This document shows positions 46,841-60,249 of a stretch of 64,000 nucleotides of DNA, one piece after another. Position 1 is the first letter of the stretch. Each line of letters begins with the position of its first letter. The notes under the pieces are model-generated. The model was not told the DNA's origin. It did no database searches and was given only the letters and a program-made list of their open reading frames with translations. The stretch comes from Cycas panzhihuaensis (Eukaryota > Cycadophyta), in the NCBI GenBank assembly GCA_023213395.1, contig CM041465.1:150729741-150793740 (forward strand). The letters run 5' to 3'. Both the position numbers and the translations under genes were made by a program.

Positions 46841-47573
46841 TGTATATAAAGGTAGCCTAAGGAAAACTCATTGAATGAACGGAAATGATAAGAATCAACT
46901 AACATCACAAGGACCTAGGTAGGTGTGCATACTCTAACTAAAATGATGAGAAAAACTCAATCCTCATGAGTGACTATATGCTAGTGCCATGACCACTTCT
47001 AAGGCCCATTGTAAGCTATAGCCATGCTAGATAAATTTTGATCATGATTAAGACCATAATAGGTCCGCATAACCAAATTTGAAGGTCCTAAACAACCCAC
47101 ATAACTAGACCCAAACTACAAACTATAGGTGGGGATGAGATTATCATGTTACCTACCCTAGATACAAAGTAGGTGGTGGTAGATATACTCCTCTAATCAA
47201 AACATATTATATATTCCACATATATTTTTTGTTTTATGTTTTTCTTCTTTTACTTTTCTTCTCCCTCCTCTCTCTCTCTCTCTCTTGTCCTAGGGGCATC
47301 ATAAATGAGCTATCATGGGTATGGAATATGGGATTAGTATAGTAAGACAGTCATGTGGACTATAAACACTAATATATGAGGAGACGATAAGCCTTAGATA
47401 AAGAGAGTCTCTCTTATGAGGCAAAGAGGGTTATTAATATCATGCATTAATGAAAAAAATAGGCCAAATCTTAGGCCTAAAATAAGCATAATCCGCAAAA
47501 TAATGGTCTTAATAAATGAAACAGGGAGGTAAATGAGTGATGCATAGTCAAGTTATGGTTGGTTATATAATAG
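46841..47573. other. Spacer between E aRNH and E antisense promoter
   Basis: Non-coding DNA. It includes a pyrimidine-rich stretch with a (TC)n run near 47265-47286. It corresponds in position to the divergent spacer of A and B. Confidence 0.45.
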
Positions 47574-47581
47574 GATTTCTC
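47574..47581 (+). promoter_or_regulatory. TATA-like box of the antisense gene (element E)
   Basis: TATATAAT in GGTTATATAATAGGATTTC, 638 bp before the conserved exon acceptor. It matches the positions in A and B, and the ATTTTCATTTTATTTTCAC that follows mirrors B's ATTCATTTTCACTGG. Confidence 0.45.
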
Positions 47582-48218
47582 TAATTTATTTTCATTTTAT
47601 TTTCACATTTAATTATTAAGAAAACTTAACTATTTTTACCCTAGAATCTTCTCAAGATCACCAAAGATGAACTAACCATTGGATTTGTGAATAGGCAGAG
47701 TCATTAGGATTGAAGCTCAAAAATGGTAGTTGTGTGACCTAACCCAATGAGTAAATTATGTAAATTTATTTTATTTTTTTGGATTTTTAACTTTTTTATA
47801 TTTTCTAATAGACTTGTGCCTTAATTATGTTGATTTCATACAAATAATGGCCAAATTATACCCTATTTATGGCCAAATTAGGGTAATTCAATACCTTGAT
47901 CATTTTTGGTAGATCAAAGTTGATCCATAGTTTATGATTTTTTTCCTTTTCTTTCTAAATTTAATTCTAATGTACTATGAATAGTCATGATACCATGAAT
48001 TGGGTTAGAAACCCTCATAATACTATATATATTTCTCATGACACCATAAATAAATTTATGGTACTATAGAAAAATCAGTGGTATAAATTAGAATTAAAAA
48101 GAATTAAAAATTAAGTCCATAACTAACTCTTAAATACCTCATTTATGTTATTTAATAGTAGGTACCTAGCTTGAAATCATCTCAAACTATCTTCTTTTAT
48201 ATTTATGTTATCTTATAG

Positions 48219-49960
48219 GCTATTACCACAATTGATAATCATGAGAACATTGGTATGCCCATCTTAAGTTTGTCTAAGTTAATATCTAAGTGAGACAGGG
48301 GCATCCTAAGGCATTATGGACTTTTAAGGGTGACAATGAGATGTTGGTACATATTAAACCAAGGACTATTAATGGATATCAAGTCCCATTGGGACTAACA
48401 TATACACATATTTCATCTTCTAGGGATCAAGGATGTGATGATCACATTGCATATTGTATAGAGGATCTTCATGTTTCCAATGAGGGGATAATCTTCAAAG
48501 CTAGAGGTATTACCTAGCATTGAGGATGCACATAGAGTAGGAACCTAATTTTTCTATAGTAGAGGCTAGTGGGATAAGTGAGAAGGGAGTCTACAGTGCA
48601 TCCTTAGATCTAAGATTCTTCAATCTAGGTAATTGATTGTATGTACCATTTTGTTCTAGATATCCCAAAGATATAACTACAAAGAGGTTCTTGGGGAATG
48701 GATAGATATGGTCTAGTGATACAAGGCAAAGGAGAGACAAGATTAGGCAACCCTCATGGTAGCCAATATCTAAGATTAACTTGATTAGATTTGAGTGGCT
48801 ATCTATAGGGGATTCACATACTACACATGACCTTAGTGATAGTTCTTTGACCACTTCCATAGAGTTAGGCTAAGGATAGGACCACAACTAATAGAGGACA
48901 AGGATGCCTTAATCCATAGGTGACCTACCTAATTCTAGAGTATATGGGAGCTAGAGTAGGCCTCTCTTATAGTGCATTCCATGCCCCTAGACTTATGCTG
49001 GACAACTATGTGAGGCATCCATACAAAGGTGTTTAGTGGAACAATAACGAGTAGGGTGATGAGGATATGGAGGAAGAGCTAGCAGGGGCTAGTGGGAAGG
49101 TAAAAGAGAGTGAGTAGGCAACTATGGCAAGAGAGATAGTTATGAATGGAGAGGAGGTATATGATGGCATCATGAAGGGAGAGATGGTTGTAGCAAAGAA
49201 AGGAGGAACTACTTATAGAGGTATATCTATCACTTGCTCATTTATTTACTTGATTTGATTTATACTTTAGTTTATATTGATCTCTTATTTATGACAGTCA
49301 CTTATTGTGATAGTTGTTTCACTGGTAAGTTTATATGACTCTGATATGACATGTGATCAATGAACTCATCTCGATGGTATATGTAAAAGGACAACCTCCT
49401 ATTCTAGATAATGAGGAGCCAACATTATCACATCCTCATATAATAGTAATTGCCCTTATCATGGGAGAGAAATAGAGATGTGGGCTACTGAGAGACATGA
49501 GTTATAATCCTGAATTAGGAAGTTGGAGGTATGAGGAGAGGGGGTAGTGCCCCTAGTAGTGGTGACTCCACTTGAGGCATTGCCAAGAGATAAATCTTAA
49601 AACATCAAGCTACAAGATTAATTAGATGAAGTTTCAAGATAGATGGATGCATTACATGCCAAATATAACTACCTCATAGAGCAGATGGTAGCCAAATCAA
49701 TTTATAGCTAGAGCAAGGCATTGACTGTGACCACTCACTAATGGATGAGAGGTAAGAGGAGTAAGGTAAGGCCATCATTATATCCCAAGTATAGTTTGGG
49801 AGGTATCACTAAGATGCTTGAGAGGAGGATAGCTCACGAAGAGGGTGACATGTTATCAAATGGAAATGTATATTGGGGGTTTATAGTAGAGGTAAGCTTG
49901 ACCTCTAGTGATATAGGGTCATGCATCATGGAGCCTATTTAGGTGATCATACAACCCTAC
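48219..49960 (+). pseudogene. Antisense plant-mobile-domain-like gene of element E (degenerate)
   Basis: Opens after ATCTTATAG|GC with AITTIDNHENIGMPILSLS, the same start as in A and B, then LRHYGLL and a shifted HIHIFHLLGI, KDVMITLHIV segment that parallels HVFHLPQVGDMMVTLRDIW in A. Later pieces such as YKEVLGEWIDMV correspond to YRDIPGGWMDVV in A. Stops occur every 10-25 codons. The intron and 3' end cannot be placed reliably; 49960 is approximate. It shows that the antisense gene was already present in this older insertion. Confidence 0.6.
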
Positions 49961-50604
49961 AAGGATTCCAACTCCCTCATGACATATTATTCCAACTTGT
50001 GCTTACCCATTCTTTTCATTTTGGTATATATTCATGTGGATATACATAGACACACTATATTTTCTTATGGATGTGTGATTTATTTTTATATATTATTGAG
50101 TTGATCACCACTCTTATGTATAGCATCATGGCACATACAACATATAAAACATAATCACAACTATATTGATGTGTATGTGACATGATATAATATATTGTAT
50201 TATTGGATTACACTCATAAGAGAGTCTTAAGCCCCCATGGGGAATGCTCATCTGGGAGGAGAGGTTTGGTGTAGATCATAATGTGTCATCATAGACACAA
50301 AGGAATGATTGTGCCCTATGGATGTAAAGTTATAAAAGGAAACATATATATTTTTAAATAATTTTTAGGGGTTTTATGATTTTTTGGGTTTTTAAATTTT
50401 TTTATAGGATATATTTTATACTTGTGATAGAGTATAATGCCCCTATGGGGCAATATCTAACCAATGGTTGAGGATCATAATGGGGTGATAAGTATAGCAT
50501 GATGAGATACCCCTAATGAGGGTAATATAAGCCATGGACAAAAGTAGTTTAAACTCATTTTAGAGTAAGGTGCCCCCTCTATATTGGGGAGGAGGGGATG
50601 TCAA
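49961..50604. other. Spacer between E antisense gene and E integrase
   Basis: AT-rich, no ORF. It corresponds to the non-coding spacers 2074-2699 (A) and 36753-37300 (B); for example GGGGAATGCTCATCTGGGAG near 50240 matches B's sequence near 37105. Confidence 0.5.
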
Positions 50605-51800
50605 CTATAAAATCACTTAAGGAATTTTCCATTGATGATCTTTTTGAATTTGAGGTCTTCTAATATTACAAGTTGATATACTATGTTGTTCAGGCTTTAT
50701 AAAAACAATGAATGGTCTAACCTATTTAGGACCAAATTTTGATAGGTGGTCATGTAAATATTCTAGCTTAAGGACTTTATTCCTAAAGGTTGAGATTTGA
50801 GACCATATATATTTATCCTGTATTTTTTGGTCCTTGGCTTTTTATGCCAAGTTTGCTTAGTAGGCAATAAGGCATTTCTCATCAAGAACTTCTAGGTCTA
50901 TTAGATAAGCCTGATGTTGCAACTCTTCATCAATGAATTCTTTAAGAAAAATCCATACAGATGGGATCTCCACCTCGAGGGATAAGATAGCCTTTGATCC
51001 ATAGACCAAGGAAAATGGTGTCATGCTCATGGCTCTTAATGCATATTTAAGAAGCCCATAAGGCTAGGTAGAGCTATAAATTCTAATCCCTTTAGGATTG
51101 GACTACTATATTTTTTAGGATATTAAACAAGACCATGTTAAAAGCCTGAATCTAACCATTGGCCTAGGGGTAATGTGGGGATAAGGTTTTGTGAGAGATC
51201 TAGAATATCTTATAGAGTGTGTCCATTTATTAATTGTAAAATAAAGTCTTGTTATCATTAATTAAGATGTTAAGGACTCTAAACTGGCAAATGATATGTT
51301 ATAATATAAGAGTGGTAATCATCTTCCCTGTCATAGAAGAGAGAGGAATCACCTCATCCCATTTGGTAAAGTGTTCTATTATCATTAGAATAAACTTATG
51401 CTAGACTAAAGATGATGGTGTTATAGCCCCAATGAGGTCAAGACCCCATTGGAGGAATGGTCATGGTGATGTTATGGCATGTAGCACCTCCAATGGTTGA
51501 TGGATAATATTGGAATGCTCTTGGCACTTCCAACATTGTTGTACATAGGCATGGACATCCTTGAATAATATAGGCTAATAGAATCCCATGCATAGGACCC
51601 TTTGATCCATGGAATGACCCCCTAAAATGGCCTCTACAAATGTTATCATTGCATTCATAGAGGACTTGGTTTATTTTATTAGGTTTGATGTATTTGAGGA
51701 AATGATCTCTTATATAATACATCCTCTATGAGGAAATATCAATAGGTGGTTACCCTTACATGCAACTTCACCTTCTTTCTTGTGTCTTAGGGGTGCTTTT
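50605..51800 (-). pseudogene. Element E integrase remnant
   Basis: MYYIRDHFLKYIKPNKINQV with YECNDNICRGHF at 51722-51630 corresponds to B's MDEVLYKRSFDRV and HECHHGICG. The core near 51400-51200 and the C-terminal part to about 50610 align on DNA level with B 38120-37301. It carries many stops and frame changes. Confidence 0.8.
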
Positions 51801-53130
51801 GCTAGGTCAGATATCGAATAATGTCACCATACCAAAACTTATTAATAATCCTTCATCCCTTGGTTTACTCAAGGATGAGGATCATTTTGTTAAGTAGGGG
51901 GTCATCAATCATGTTGTTTGGAGTTGGGAAGGGGTGCATAGGTAAGCTACTCAACAACCACCATCTCCTTCTTAGACTCCCTATTAATAATTTTTAGGTC
52001 ATATTCCTATAGGAGGATAGCTTATTTACTAGTTCATCTAGTTAGGTCAAACCTCATCATGAGATAACAAAGTAGAGCTGACTAGATAATCACATGGTTT
52101 ATATTACTTCGAAGGTAATGCCTTAGTTTCTTGATAGAAAACATGAGGATTAGGAACTTCTTCTTAACATGTGTGTAGTTGACTTTGGCCATAACAAGCA
52201 TTCAACTTATGAAGTACATGGCTCTTTTAGTTTTAGAGTCATCTTCTTAAGTAAGCATTACACTGATCAACTCATCAGTTGATGAGGTGTACAAAATGAA
52301 TGGCTAATCAAACATAAGTGGGGCCAAAGTAGGAGTAGATATGAGAGCTCACTTGAGCTCTTGAAAGGCCTCTTAGGCTTTAGTGGCCTAAACAAATGGG
52401 GTTCCCTTCTTTAAGAGATTTATTAGCATCTTTGCATTTAGGGCAAAGTCTATTAAAAACCATTGTAGAAAGACAAACCTACCCAAAAACCAACTTGATT
52501 TACCTTTGGGTTTTTGGAGGAGGCATTACTATCATATCTTTGACCTTATCGAGATCAACTTAGACCCCTTGCTATGAGACATGAAAGCCTAATAATTTTC
52601 TAGTTGTGATGGTGAAAATACACTTAAGGGGGTTGAGGCTAATATGATACTTTCTATACCTGAGGAAAATCTTCCTTAGGTTAGCAAGATGATTGGTTCT
52701 CTTATGTGAGAGGTCCATCAAGTCATCCATGAAAACCTCAAGGATATCATGAAAGATGAAATGCATGGCATGTTGATAAGTAGCACTAACATTCTTAAGC
52801 CCAAATGGTATTGTTACATAAGTAAATATTCACTAAGGAGTAGTAAAACTTATCTTTTGTTGGTCCTTGGGTAAGATTTGAATCTAATTATAGCTTGAGA
52901 ACCTATCCATCAGGGACATAACTTCAAATTGGGTAGTCCTATCAATGATTTGGTAAATAGATAGAAGTAGGAAATTATCTTTAAGGCACATATTATTTAT
53001 ATCCCTAAAGTCCACATAAATACATATGGTCCTCTTATTTTTAGTGACCGGTATAATGTTAGATACCCACATAGGGTAATTTATGGAAGTGATGAGGCTA
53101 GTATTGTATAGATTTTTAACTTCCATTTTT
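51801..53130 (-). pseudogene. Element E RT and RNase H remnant
   Basis: RT pieces: MEVKNLYNTSLITSINYPMW, VSNIIPVTKNKRTICIYVDF and FEVMSLMDRFSSYN (53126-52884), then MHFIFHDILEVFMDDLMDLS (52766 on), HISLNPLKCIFTI and KLLGFHVS. FMDD is preserved. RNase H follows at about 52450-51850 as DNA similarity to B with frequent stops. Confidence 0.85.
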
Positions 53131-55694
53131 ATAATGACTAATAGTTTAGGGTGTAGAGGCCTTTATTTTTGTTAGACTGACTTGGCCCTAAGAATTGACA
53201 TTAAATTATAAGTGATAATATCATGGTCAATACCCTTCTTGTTTGTGTAGCCCCATGTAAATATGTCTTGAAACTCATGAAATAACCCCATATATTCCTT
53301 AAATTATTGGGGGGAGCATTTTTCACCAATCTTAATGACCTTCTCTAGAGTAAGGATGATATCCCTTATTGCTCTAGTGTAAAGGATATTTCCCTCCTTG
53401 AAATGATGAGGAGCCTAATTGATTTAGAGATCAAAAGGAGTCTCAACAGTGTTGGGGTTGACCAGGGGGGAGTTAATGGTGAGGCACTTCTAAAACCCTA
53501 GCTTATGGTGATTCAAAGGGAGGATAGGAGATGAGCCTACCAAGTTCTCAAGTATAGCCTCATCATTTTTGAAACAGTCCACTCCATGAATGGTCTTTCT
53601 TTTGGGGGCTAGACATAGGCTCAGTTATGGTAGGAATTTATACCAATTAATTTCCCACTCGATAAAACAAGAAGACTCCTCTAACAAGTTAGAGTAAAGG
53701 CATAGGATTGATTAGATTTTCATAGAAAAGGTGGGAATCTTATAAGAGTTAGGTTGTACATGATTAATTTATCATAGGAAAAGGTAGATTTAGAATTCTT
53801 ATTTAAATCATATACAAAGGGGGTTTACTTCAAGGCAAGCCTTAGAATCGAGGGGCTTATGTGATTCCCCACATATTGAATGATATTAATGGTTCAAGGT
53901 GGGGAGGGTGGACAAGAAGTTAAGATAGATGAAGAGTCCAATTTTGAAGTATTAGACTCATGGGGACTCCTCCCTAAAAAGTAGCTTGAATAAGGGGAAG
54001 AGGATCATGCCCATTAGGCATGGATGCTTAGGGATCATTTCTTGGTTAGTCAGGGTGTCTATTATGTAGAAGTTAGGTAGTATCATGAGTCAACCATGCT
54101 TATAAGAAGGGGGACTCTAGATAAGAAGGATGTTAGAAAGAGCATTCTTACATGTTTTCTTTAGTGTGCTATTTAATTTTGGTGGATGAGGGGATAAATT
54201 GGTTCTTAAAGTCTCTAATGAATGAGGCTTAGACCTATAGTCCACAAAGGACCAAGCCCCAAGTTGGACTAAAGGGTCAGAAGAGGGGTAAGAAGGTTGA
54301 GGAGAATATCAGGCTTCTACTTGAGATAAATATGGGGGGTATGCTAGATAAAGGATATGTCCCTTTAGATGAGGGGAATAAGAGGAAGTGGAATGCGGTA
54401 TGGCCCCTACTTGATAGGGAGGAGCCATGCAAAGGTAGAAATAAGTGGGATATGGAGGTGGTCAATAATAACTTGAGTCTCCATAAGCTTGCGTATGGTA
54501 AAGGGGGCTAGCTTAAGTCATTATCCCTTAAGGGATGTGGGTTGAAAAGGGTAGTATTAAAGGTGCCACTAGTTCCACTTGATAGGTGTGAGGTGGGATT
54601 GATTGAGGTAAGTAAGATGGATGGTGAAGTAGGATGTTTTGCCTAAATGACCTCCTAATAGGAGGAACTACCTTATAGTGGTGGAGGGGATCCACCCCAT
54701 AAGTAGGAAGAGGGTGACATCCCCCTTGCCCCTATTATTAGGATATATATCTTAGAAGGACATATAATGAAGGGTCCATATAATATGGATGAGATTGAAT
54801 TGATAGTCCTCCAACATATCCCATGTAGTAGGGATGAGGAGGAATGGATGGAATAACAGGAGGAACTGAGACTATGCTTGGTTGAGGGATTATGGTTTAC
54901 AATGGTGGAATGATAGAAGTAGCTTATGAAGCTTGGGGGATAGCTTGGGAATGGGATTAAGTAAGGTAGGTCCTCCCCTAAGTGAGATGCTTGTAGCAAT
55001 AGATATAGTGGTTACTTCTTTGGGATGCAAAATAATAGTTTGAGTAGGAATAGGAGGGGGGAATTAAAATAAATGTTATAAAAGTGTTAAATAGAAAGTG
55101 TTGGGCCTACCTAGGGGTGGCCTATCCTATTGGTGCCTCAAAATGGGTTTATAAGGCCTCCATAGTATCCCAAATTAGAGTGTAGGTTTTATTAGAAGGG
55201 GGAGCATGCCTAACTTACTAATTTGGCTTAAGGGAAAAGGGAGGAGGGACATGTTCAAGATCTTAAACAAGGTCTTAATGGGGGATGCCCCTAATTACAT
55301 TTACATGTGAGCTAATTGAGCCATAGTAGAACTCATTAGTCTTGAAAGGAGGATATACACCTACATGGACATGATCTTTATTCGGGTATGGTACCTTCTC
55401 TTGAGGCCAATTGTGGGTATAAGGGTTAAATACCTACTTGGAGTGATGACCTACCATAGGTGACTCTTGGTCATTTGAGGAAATGGAGGTGTATGTTGGG
55501 TATATATATGTAGGTAGGAGACCATGTAAGAGATAAGAAAATCATTGCATTCAAGATTTAGCTAACTCTTCTAGATGAGTAATGAGACTCGAAGGGTCCT
55601 TACATAATTCCAACTAATCACCTTAACTAGAAAGTAGGAATAGAAAGAAGAGAAAAGTAAGGCCTAGATATAATAAATGGCTTTCTACTAGTGA
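53131..55694 (-). pseudogene. Element E linker and Gag remnant with internal deletion
   Basis: 53131-53990 aligns with B's protease-RT linker (B 40040-40720). 54160 onward aligns with B's Gag N-terminus (B 42770 and up; both have GACCTATAGTCCA). The intervening Gag core, basic region and protease, about 2 kb in B, are missing from E. The N-terminal Gag and leader continue to 55694, where element F's TSD begins. The remaining frames are full of stops. Confidence 0.65.
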
Positions 55695-55699
55695 GTCCC

Positions 55700-56825
55700 T
55701 AATCTAAATTTTGAATAGGAAAGTGAAGACTTAAACCAATTGAAACAAAATCCAGAATAATTTATAATAATATTGCATATAATTAAAGATATTATAAATT
55801 TTCTTACAGAACTCCTTTTGTTTGTGCTCTATTGAGCATACAAGGAACTTCTACAGTGAGTTAGGAGAATAGAAAAGAGTGTTGGGCACTTCTTGGGCTG
55901 CCATGCGTTCTTTGGAACCTCTGCCTTTGAAGTTTGCAAAGTAATTTTTGTTGTCGTTAACCAAAAATCTTCTTTTTTGGTGAAGAGATCCTACTAGCAT
56001 CTCTTTCTTAGACTACTGCTACTGCTGTCTTCTTCCCTTGGCTGCAACTTTAATCTTCCAAGCTCCTTCATGATCCACACAATGGATTTGGGATGTTGTT
56101 CTGTTGCTTTTCTGTTCTTTTTCCTCTTTATATAGAAATTTTGTTGTTGGAGCTATTCCCTATTTTTGGAATGTAATTTCAAATAACTCTTCTTGAATCT
56201 TACTCCGTATTGTGTCTAGGGCTGTGGCATCTTCTTTTTTCTACAGAAAATCTCTGTCCTTCATGCCTAGATCTTCGCCATTTAAAACTCTATAATGCAT
56301 TTTACTTTGCACGGGTTTTCTGTTTTTCTGTTTTCTAACGAATTCCAAAATAGCTTACGAAATCTTAGTAAAATCCTTTTAATTTGGAGATTTTCCTTTT
56401 AAATGTGTAGAGGACATGTGTGAGAAGTTACTCCTCAAATTTTGTGTGAAACAGATCCTATTTGTGCTACCAAGATCGCAGTCGTTTTTATTATTTTTTC
56501 ATTTTTCACTTTTCAAGTAGCAGTTGCCGCACCTGCAGTAGCACCTGCATAGCAGTGACAGCACCTGGGTAGCAGTGACAGCACCTATGTAGTAGTGATA
56601 GCACCTGAGTAGTAATGACAGCACCTGCATAGCAGAGACAACACCTGGGTAGCACCTAGTTGCAATTGTAGAAACACATTTTTTATGTTTTTTAAACTTT
56701 TTTAAGACATTTTTCTACTAAATGAAGACCATTAAGCCTTTTTAAGGCATTTTTCTACTACATAAAGACCAAAAACATGAAAAATAAGATATTTTAAGAG
56801 TATTTAAAGATCTAAAAATGGATCA
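55700..56825 (-). repeat. 3' LTR of element F
   Basis: 1126 bp, plus strand TAATCTAAATTTTGAATAGG to AAAAATGGATCA; the partner begins TGATCTAAATTTT. Contains a 20-bp minisatellite at 56529-56657. Confidence 0.94.
56529..56657. repeat. 20-bp minisatellite in the F 3' LTR
   Basis: About six to seven units of the form CACCTGnnTAGCAGTGACAG, with variants. The same array occurs in the other LTR at 62369-62497. Confidence 0.9.
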
Positions 56826-56840
56826 AAACTCCCCTTTTTA
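56826..56840 (-). other. Polypurine tract of element F
   Basis: The minus strand reads TTAAAAAGGGGAGTTT directly before the LTR start TGATCC. Confidence 0.75.
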
Positions 56841-57049
56841 AGAGTTCATGAACTTTATAGTTGTAAATGAGGCAATTTGATTTTCCCTATCTCCTTATTA
56901 TACCATTTTGCTTTTCTAGGTGCTTGTCCTTTCTCTATAATTCTGAAGGACTCGATTATGCCTCTTTGAGTCTTGGTCTACTTCCTTTGAAGAATGCAAC
57001 CATTTTGTATTGGTTCCTCTTTCTCTATTCACAACTCTTCTGGATTTGG

Positions 57050-58379
57050 TAAGAGTGGAACTCCATATTCATCTTCATCCAACATGGATGGCTCGAACAT
57101 CTTCAGATTCTCAACATTTACTATGGAATACATTTTCATAAATTCTGGAAGTTCAAGCTAGAAAGCATTTTTCCCAATTTTCTTCAAGATTGTAAAAGGA
57201 CCATATCATAAAGGCTTTAGTTTTTTGCCTTCACCTTGCAATCTTTTCTTACTGAGGTATAACCAAACTCTATCTCTTTCCTTAAATGAATGGCTAGTTC
57301 TATGTGCATCATGTCATTGTTTATATCTCTGTGAAGATTTTTTGAAGCTACTCTTTGACCTGTTGATGGATTTTTCTGATTCTTTCTAAGAATCTTTGTG
57401 CCTTTTCATCTCCTTCTTCCTCCTTTCCATTTCCTGCAGAAAGTTGAGTAGAAAATTCTAGATCGAAAGGACCTGCAAGTAGAAATCCTAAGCATACCTC
57501 AAATGGTGATTTCTAGGTTGAGCCTTGGATAGCTCTATTGAATGCAAATTGCAAGTATGGGAGACTTTCATCCCAAGTCTTAGGATGCTTAGCATTGTAT
57601 CCTTATAATAACTGTACCAATGTCCTATTGACAACTTCAGTCTGGCCATCTGTTTGAGGATGAAAAGCTATGCTCATCTTTAGCTTTATATCCATCATTC
57701 CCCAAAGTGTTTGCCAAAAATGACTTAGAAATCTGCTATCTCGATCAGAAATGATTGAGTTGGGAAGTCAAAAATACTTCCAAATATGCTGAAAAAATAA
57801 TCTAGCTATGTCTTCTCCTGTATGTGTCTTCCTATAGGGAATCAACATCACCATTTTACTGAACCACTCAACAACTACAAATAAATAATCTATACCATTT
57901 TTGGTTTGTAGTAGTCCTCCCAGGAAATCCATGGAGATACTTTCCCATGGTCATGATGGACTAGGAAGTGGAATGTACAATCCAAACTTCCTATTGGCTG
58001 GCTTTGAGGTGCTACATAATATACACCCTTTTACTACTGTAGTCACATCTTATTGCATATTTGGCCAATACATATGTCACTACAAGTTGAGCAACATCTT
58101 TCCCACTCCAAAGTGTCCTGTAACTCGAGAGGTGTGAGCTTCTCTTATCCACTTCATTCGGTCTACATGCTTTGGAATGTAAAGCTTGTCTTACTTTCAA
58201 AGAAGTCCATCTTTCATATGGAAATCAATAACTATTTTTCCTTGCTATAGCTATTCAAAGATAGGCTTGAATGCCTCATCTTTCAAATACAAATCAACAT
58301 ATTCATCATGGTAGAAAGGTTGAAATTACATAGCTACCAACAAACTAGAAATACCTTGCTGTTGAGGAGGTCTGGACAG
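57050..58379 (-). pseudogene. Element F integrase
   Basis: Zinc-binding part (VTGHFGVGKMLLNL, CILCSTSKPANRK near 58110-57970), then the core: [59 protein letters not shown] and [20 protein letters not shown] with the catalytic Glu. The C-terminal part reads DRVWLYLSKKRLQGEGKKLK, YGPFTILKKIGKNAF and VNVENLKMFEPSMLDEDEYG near 57300-57060. Only a faint, unconvincing chromodomain-like tail follows. Several stops and at least one frame change are present. Confidence 0.88.
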
Positions 58380-59738
58380 TAAGTCTACAATCTTATTCGT
58401 CGTTCCTTTCTTGTATTTAACCATGATGTGAAACTACTGCAAATAGGACATCTACTTCATGTGCATAGCCTGTTGCAATTTGGATTGAGTCTATAAAAAT
58501 TGCAAAGGCTTGTGGTCAGTGTGGATGACCACTTCTTTTCCCAACAAATATGGTCTCTAATGCTTCACTACTTGGTGTAATGTATAGAGCTCCTTATCAT
58601 AAGTTGGGTAGTTTATGACAGCTCCATTAAATGTCTCTGAATGGTATGCTATCGGTTTTCCTTCTTGCTTCAATACTGCTCCTATGGCATAGCCTGAAGC
58701 ATCAGTCTCCAATTCAAATGGCTTTTGTAGTGAGGGTAAAGCTAACACTGGTGCCTCACAAATTTTCTGCTTCAAAAGCCTGAAAGCTTTTTCTTGTTCA
58801 TTCTCCCAATGAAACTTTGCATGTCCTCCCATCAATGCATGAAGAGGTGCTACAATTTAAGAGAATCTAAAAATAAATTTTCTTAAATATCGACATGCAC
58901 CAATGAAATTTCTTACCTCTATGGTTGTCTTGGGTGTGGGCCAATTGAGAATGACTTTAATCTTTGCTGGGTCAATCTTCAATTCTCCTCCTCCAACCAT
59001 GAAACTTAAGAAGATGAGAGATTGCTTTCCAAACTCGTACTTCTTCAAATTTAGTTTCAATTGTTGCTCTTGGATAACTTTGAGCACTTGCTCGGCATGT
59101 TGGAGGTGCTCCTCCTATATATGGCTAAAAATCAGAATATCATCTAGATAAACAATTGCAAAGTCATCAATAAAGGGTCTTAATACCTCATTCATCAACC
59201 TCATGAAGGTGAAAAGTGCATTATATAGATCAAATGGCATCATCAACCATTTGAATAATCCTTGCTTTGATTTGAAGGCTGTCTTCCAAGTATCCTCCTC
59301 TCGGATTCAAACCTAATGGTAGCCTAATTTCAGGTCTATTTTGTTGAAATATCTTACCAACTACAGCTGGTCCAATAAGTCATCTATCTATGGTAAGGGA
59401 TGTCTATTCTTTATGGTGATCTCTTTCAAAGCTCGGTAGTCAATGCACATTCTCCATCCTCCATATTTCTTTGGCACCAAAACAATAGGTGATCCACATG
59501 GGGAACAACTTGGCTTGATCTCTCCTTGTTCCAAGAGTTCTTGAATCTGCCTCTTAATCTCTTCATTCTCTAAAACTAAGTTTTAGTAGAGACTAAGATT
59601 TGGCAAAGGTGAATTAGCAACTAGCTAGATTTCATGTTCAATTACCCTTTTAGGGGGCAACCCTTTTGGCTCTTGGAATACGTCATTGTACCTATTCCTT
59701 AGGTCTTCAATCTGTTGCACTTACTTCCTATCTAATGC
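58380..59738 (-). pseudogene. Element F reverse transcriptase and RNase H
   Basis: RT: the catalytic loop [14 protein letters not shown] at about 59165-59125 keeps YLDD intact. KLNLKKYEFGKQSLIFLSF, ILNWPTPKTTIEVRNFIGAC and RYLRKFIFRF follow. RNase H: FHWENEQEKAFRLLKQKICE, FELETDASGYAIGAVLKQEG with the first Asp, and INYPTYDKELYTLHQVVKH with the Glu (58835-58557). HTDHKPLQFL follows with the last Asp. The N-terminal RT half (59738-59170) is readable on DNA level but interrupted. Confidence 0.88.
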
Positions 59739-60249
59739 CTATATTAAGGACTCTGCTTGCTTGTTTTCTTCCACCTTTGGCTTTATCATTAGTAGCACAA
59801 ACTTCTCACACGCATTGATCAATCTTTTCACTTGTTGGGAAGATATGAGAGAAATCTTCTTTTGTGGCTTTGATGCATTGATTAGATATGATCTCTCATC
59901 CTTGATGAGTCGAACCTTTCTCAGCTTCCTATGATGAACTCCATCTCTATCATAGAGATATGGGCTACCAAACACAACTTGACAAACATCTGAAGGGACT
60001 ACTTCACATTCAACTTCATCAATGAACTTTTCAGATATTGCAAATTTAAACTTACATTGGTGAGTAACCTGTAACTCTGAATCTTTTTGCAACCATCTAA
60101 GAGGATATGGTCTTGGATGTGCATGCATTTTTAATCCCAGTTTCTTTACCAATGCTTCTGAGATTAAATTCTTTTGGCTTCCTCCATCAAAGATGGCATC
60201 AACCATACTTTGCTTCACTTGGATTCTTACCATGAAGAGCTCCTCTCTA
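59739..60249 (-). pseudogene. Element F protease region
   Basis: A 165-codon open stretch. It reads VKQSMVDAIFDGGSQKNLIS with FDGGSQ as the retropepsin active-site region (DGG in place of DSG/DTG), LVKKLGLKMHAHPRPYPL, CKFKFAISEKFIDEVECEVV and VCQVVFGSPYLYDRDGVHHR. This order is typical of one chromovirus group where protease leads into RT without a stop. The catalytic Asp is kept. Confidence 0.82.

Noticed and set aside
49221-49330. Intron of the E antisense gene by homology to A and B
   Set aside because: Candidate GT and AG sites exist but the flanking sequence has diverged too far to align them with confidence.
57050-57100. Chromodomain at the end of F's integrase
   Set aside because: A weak resemblance after VPLLPN, but broken by stops and without the aromatic residues needed for a firm call.
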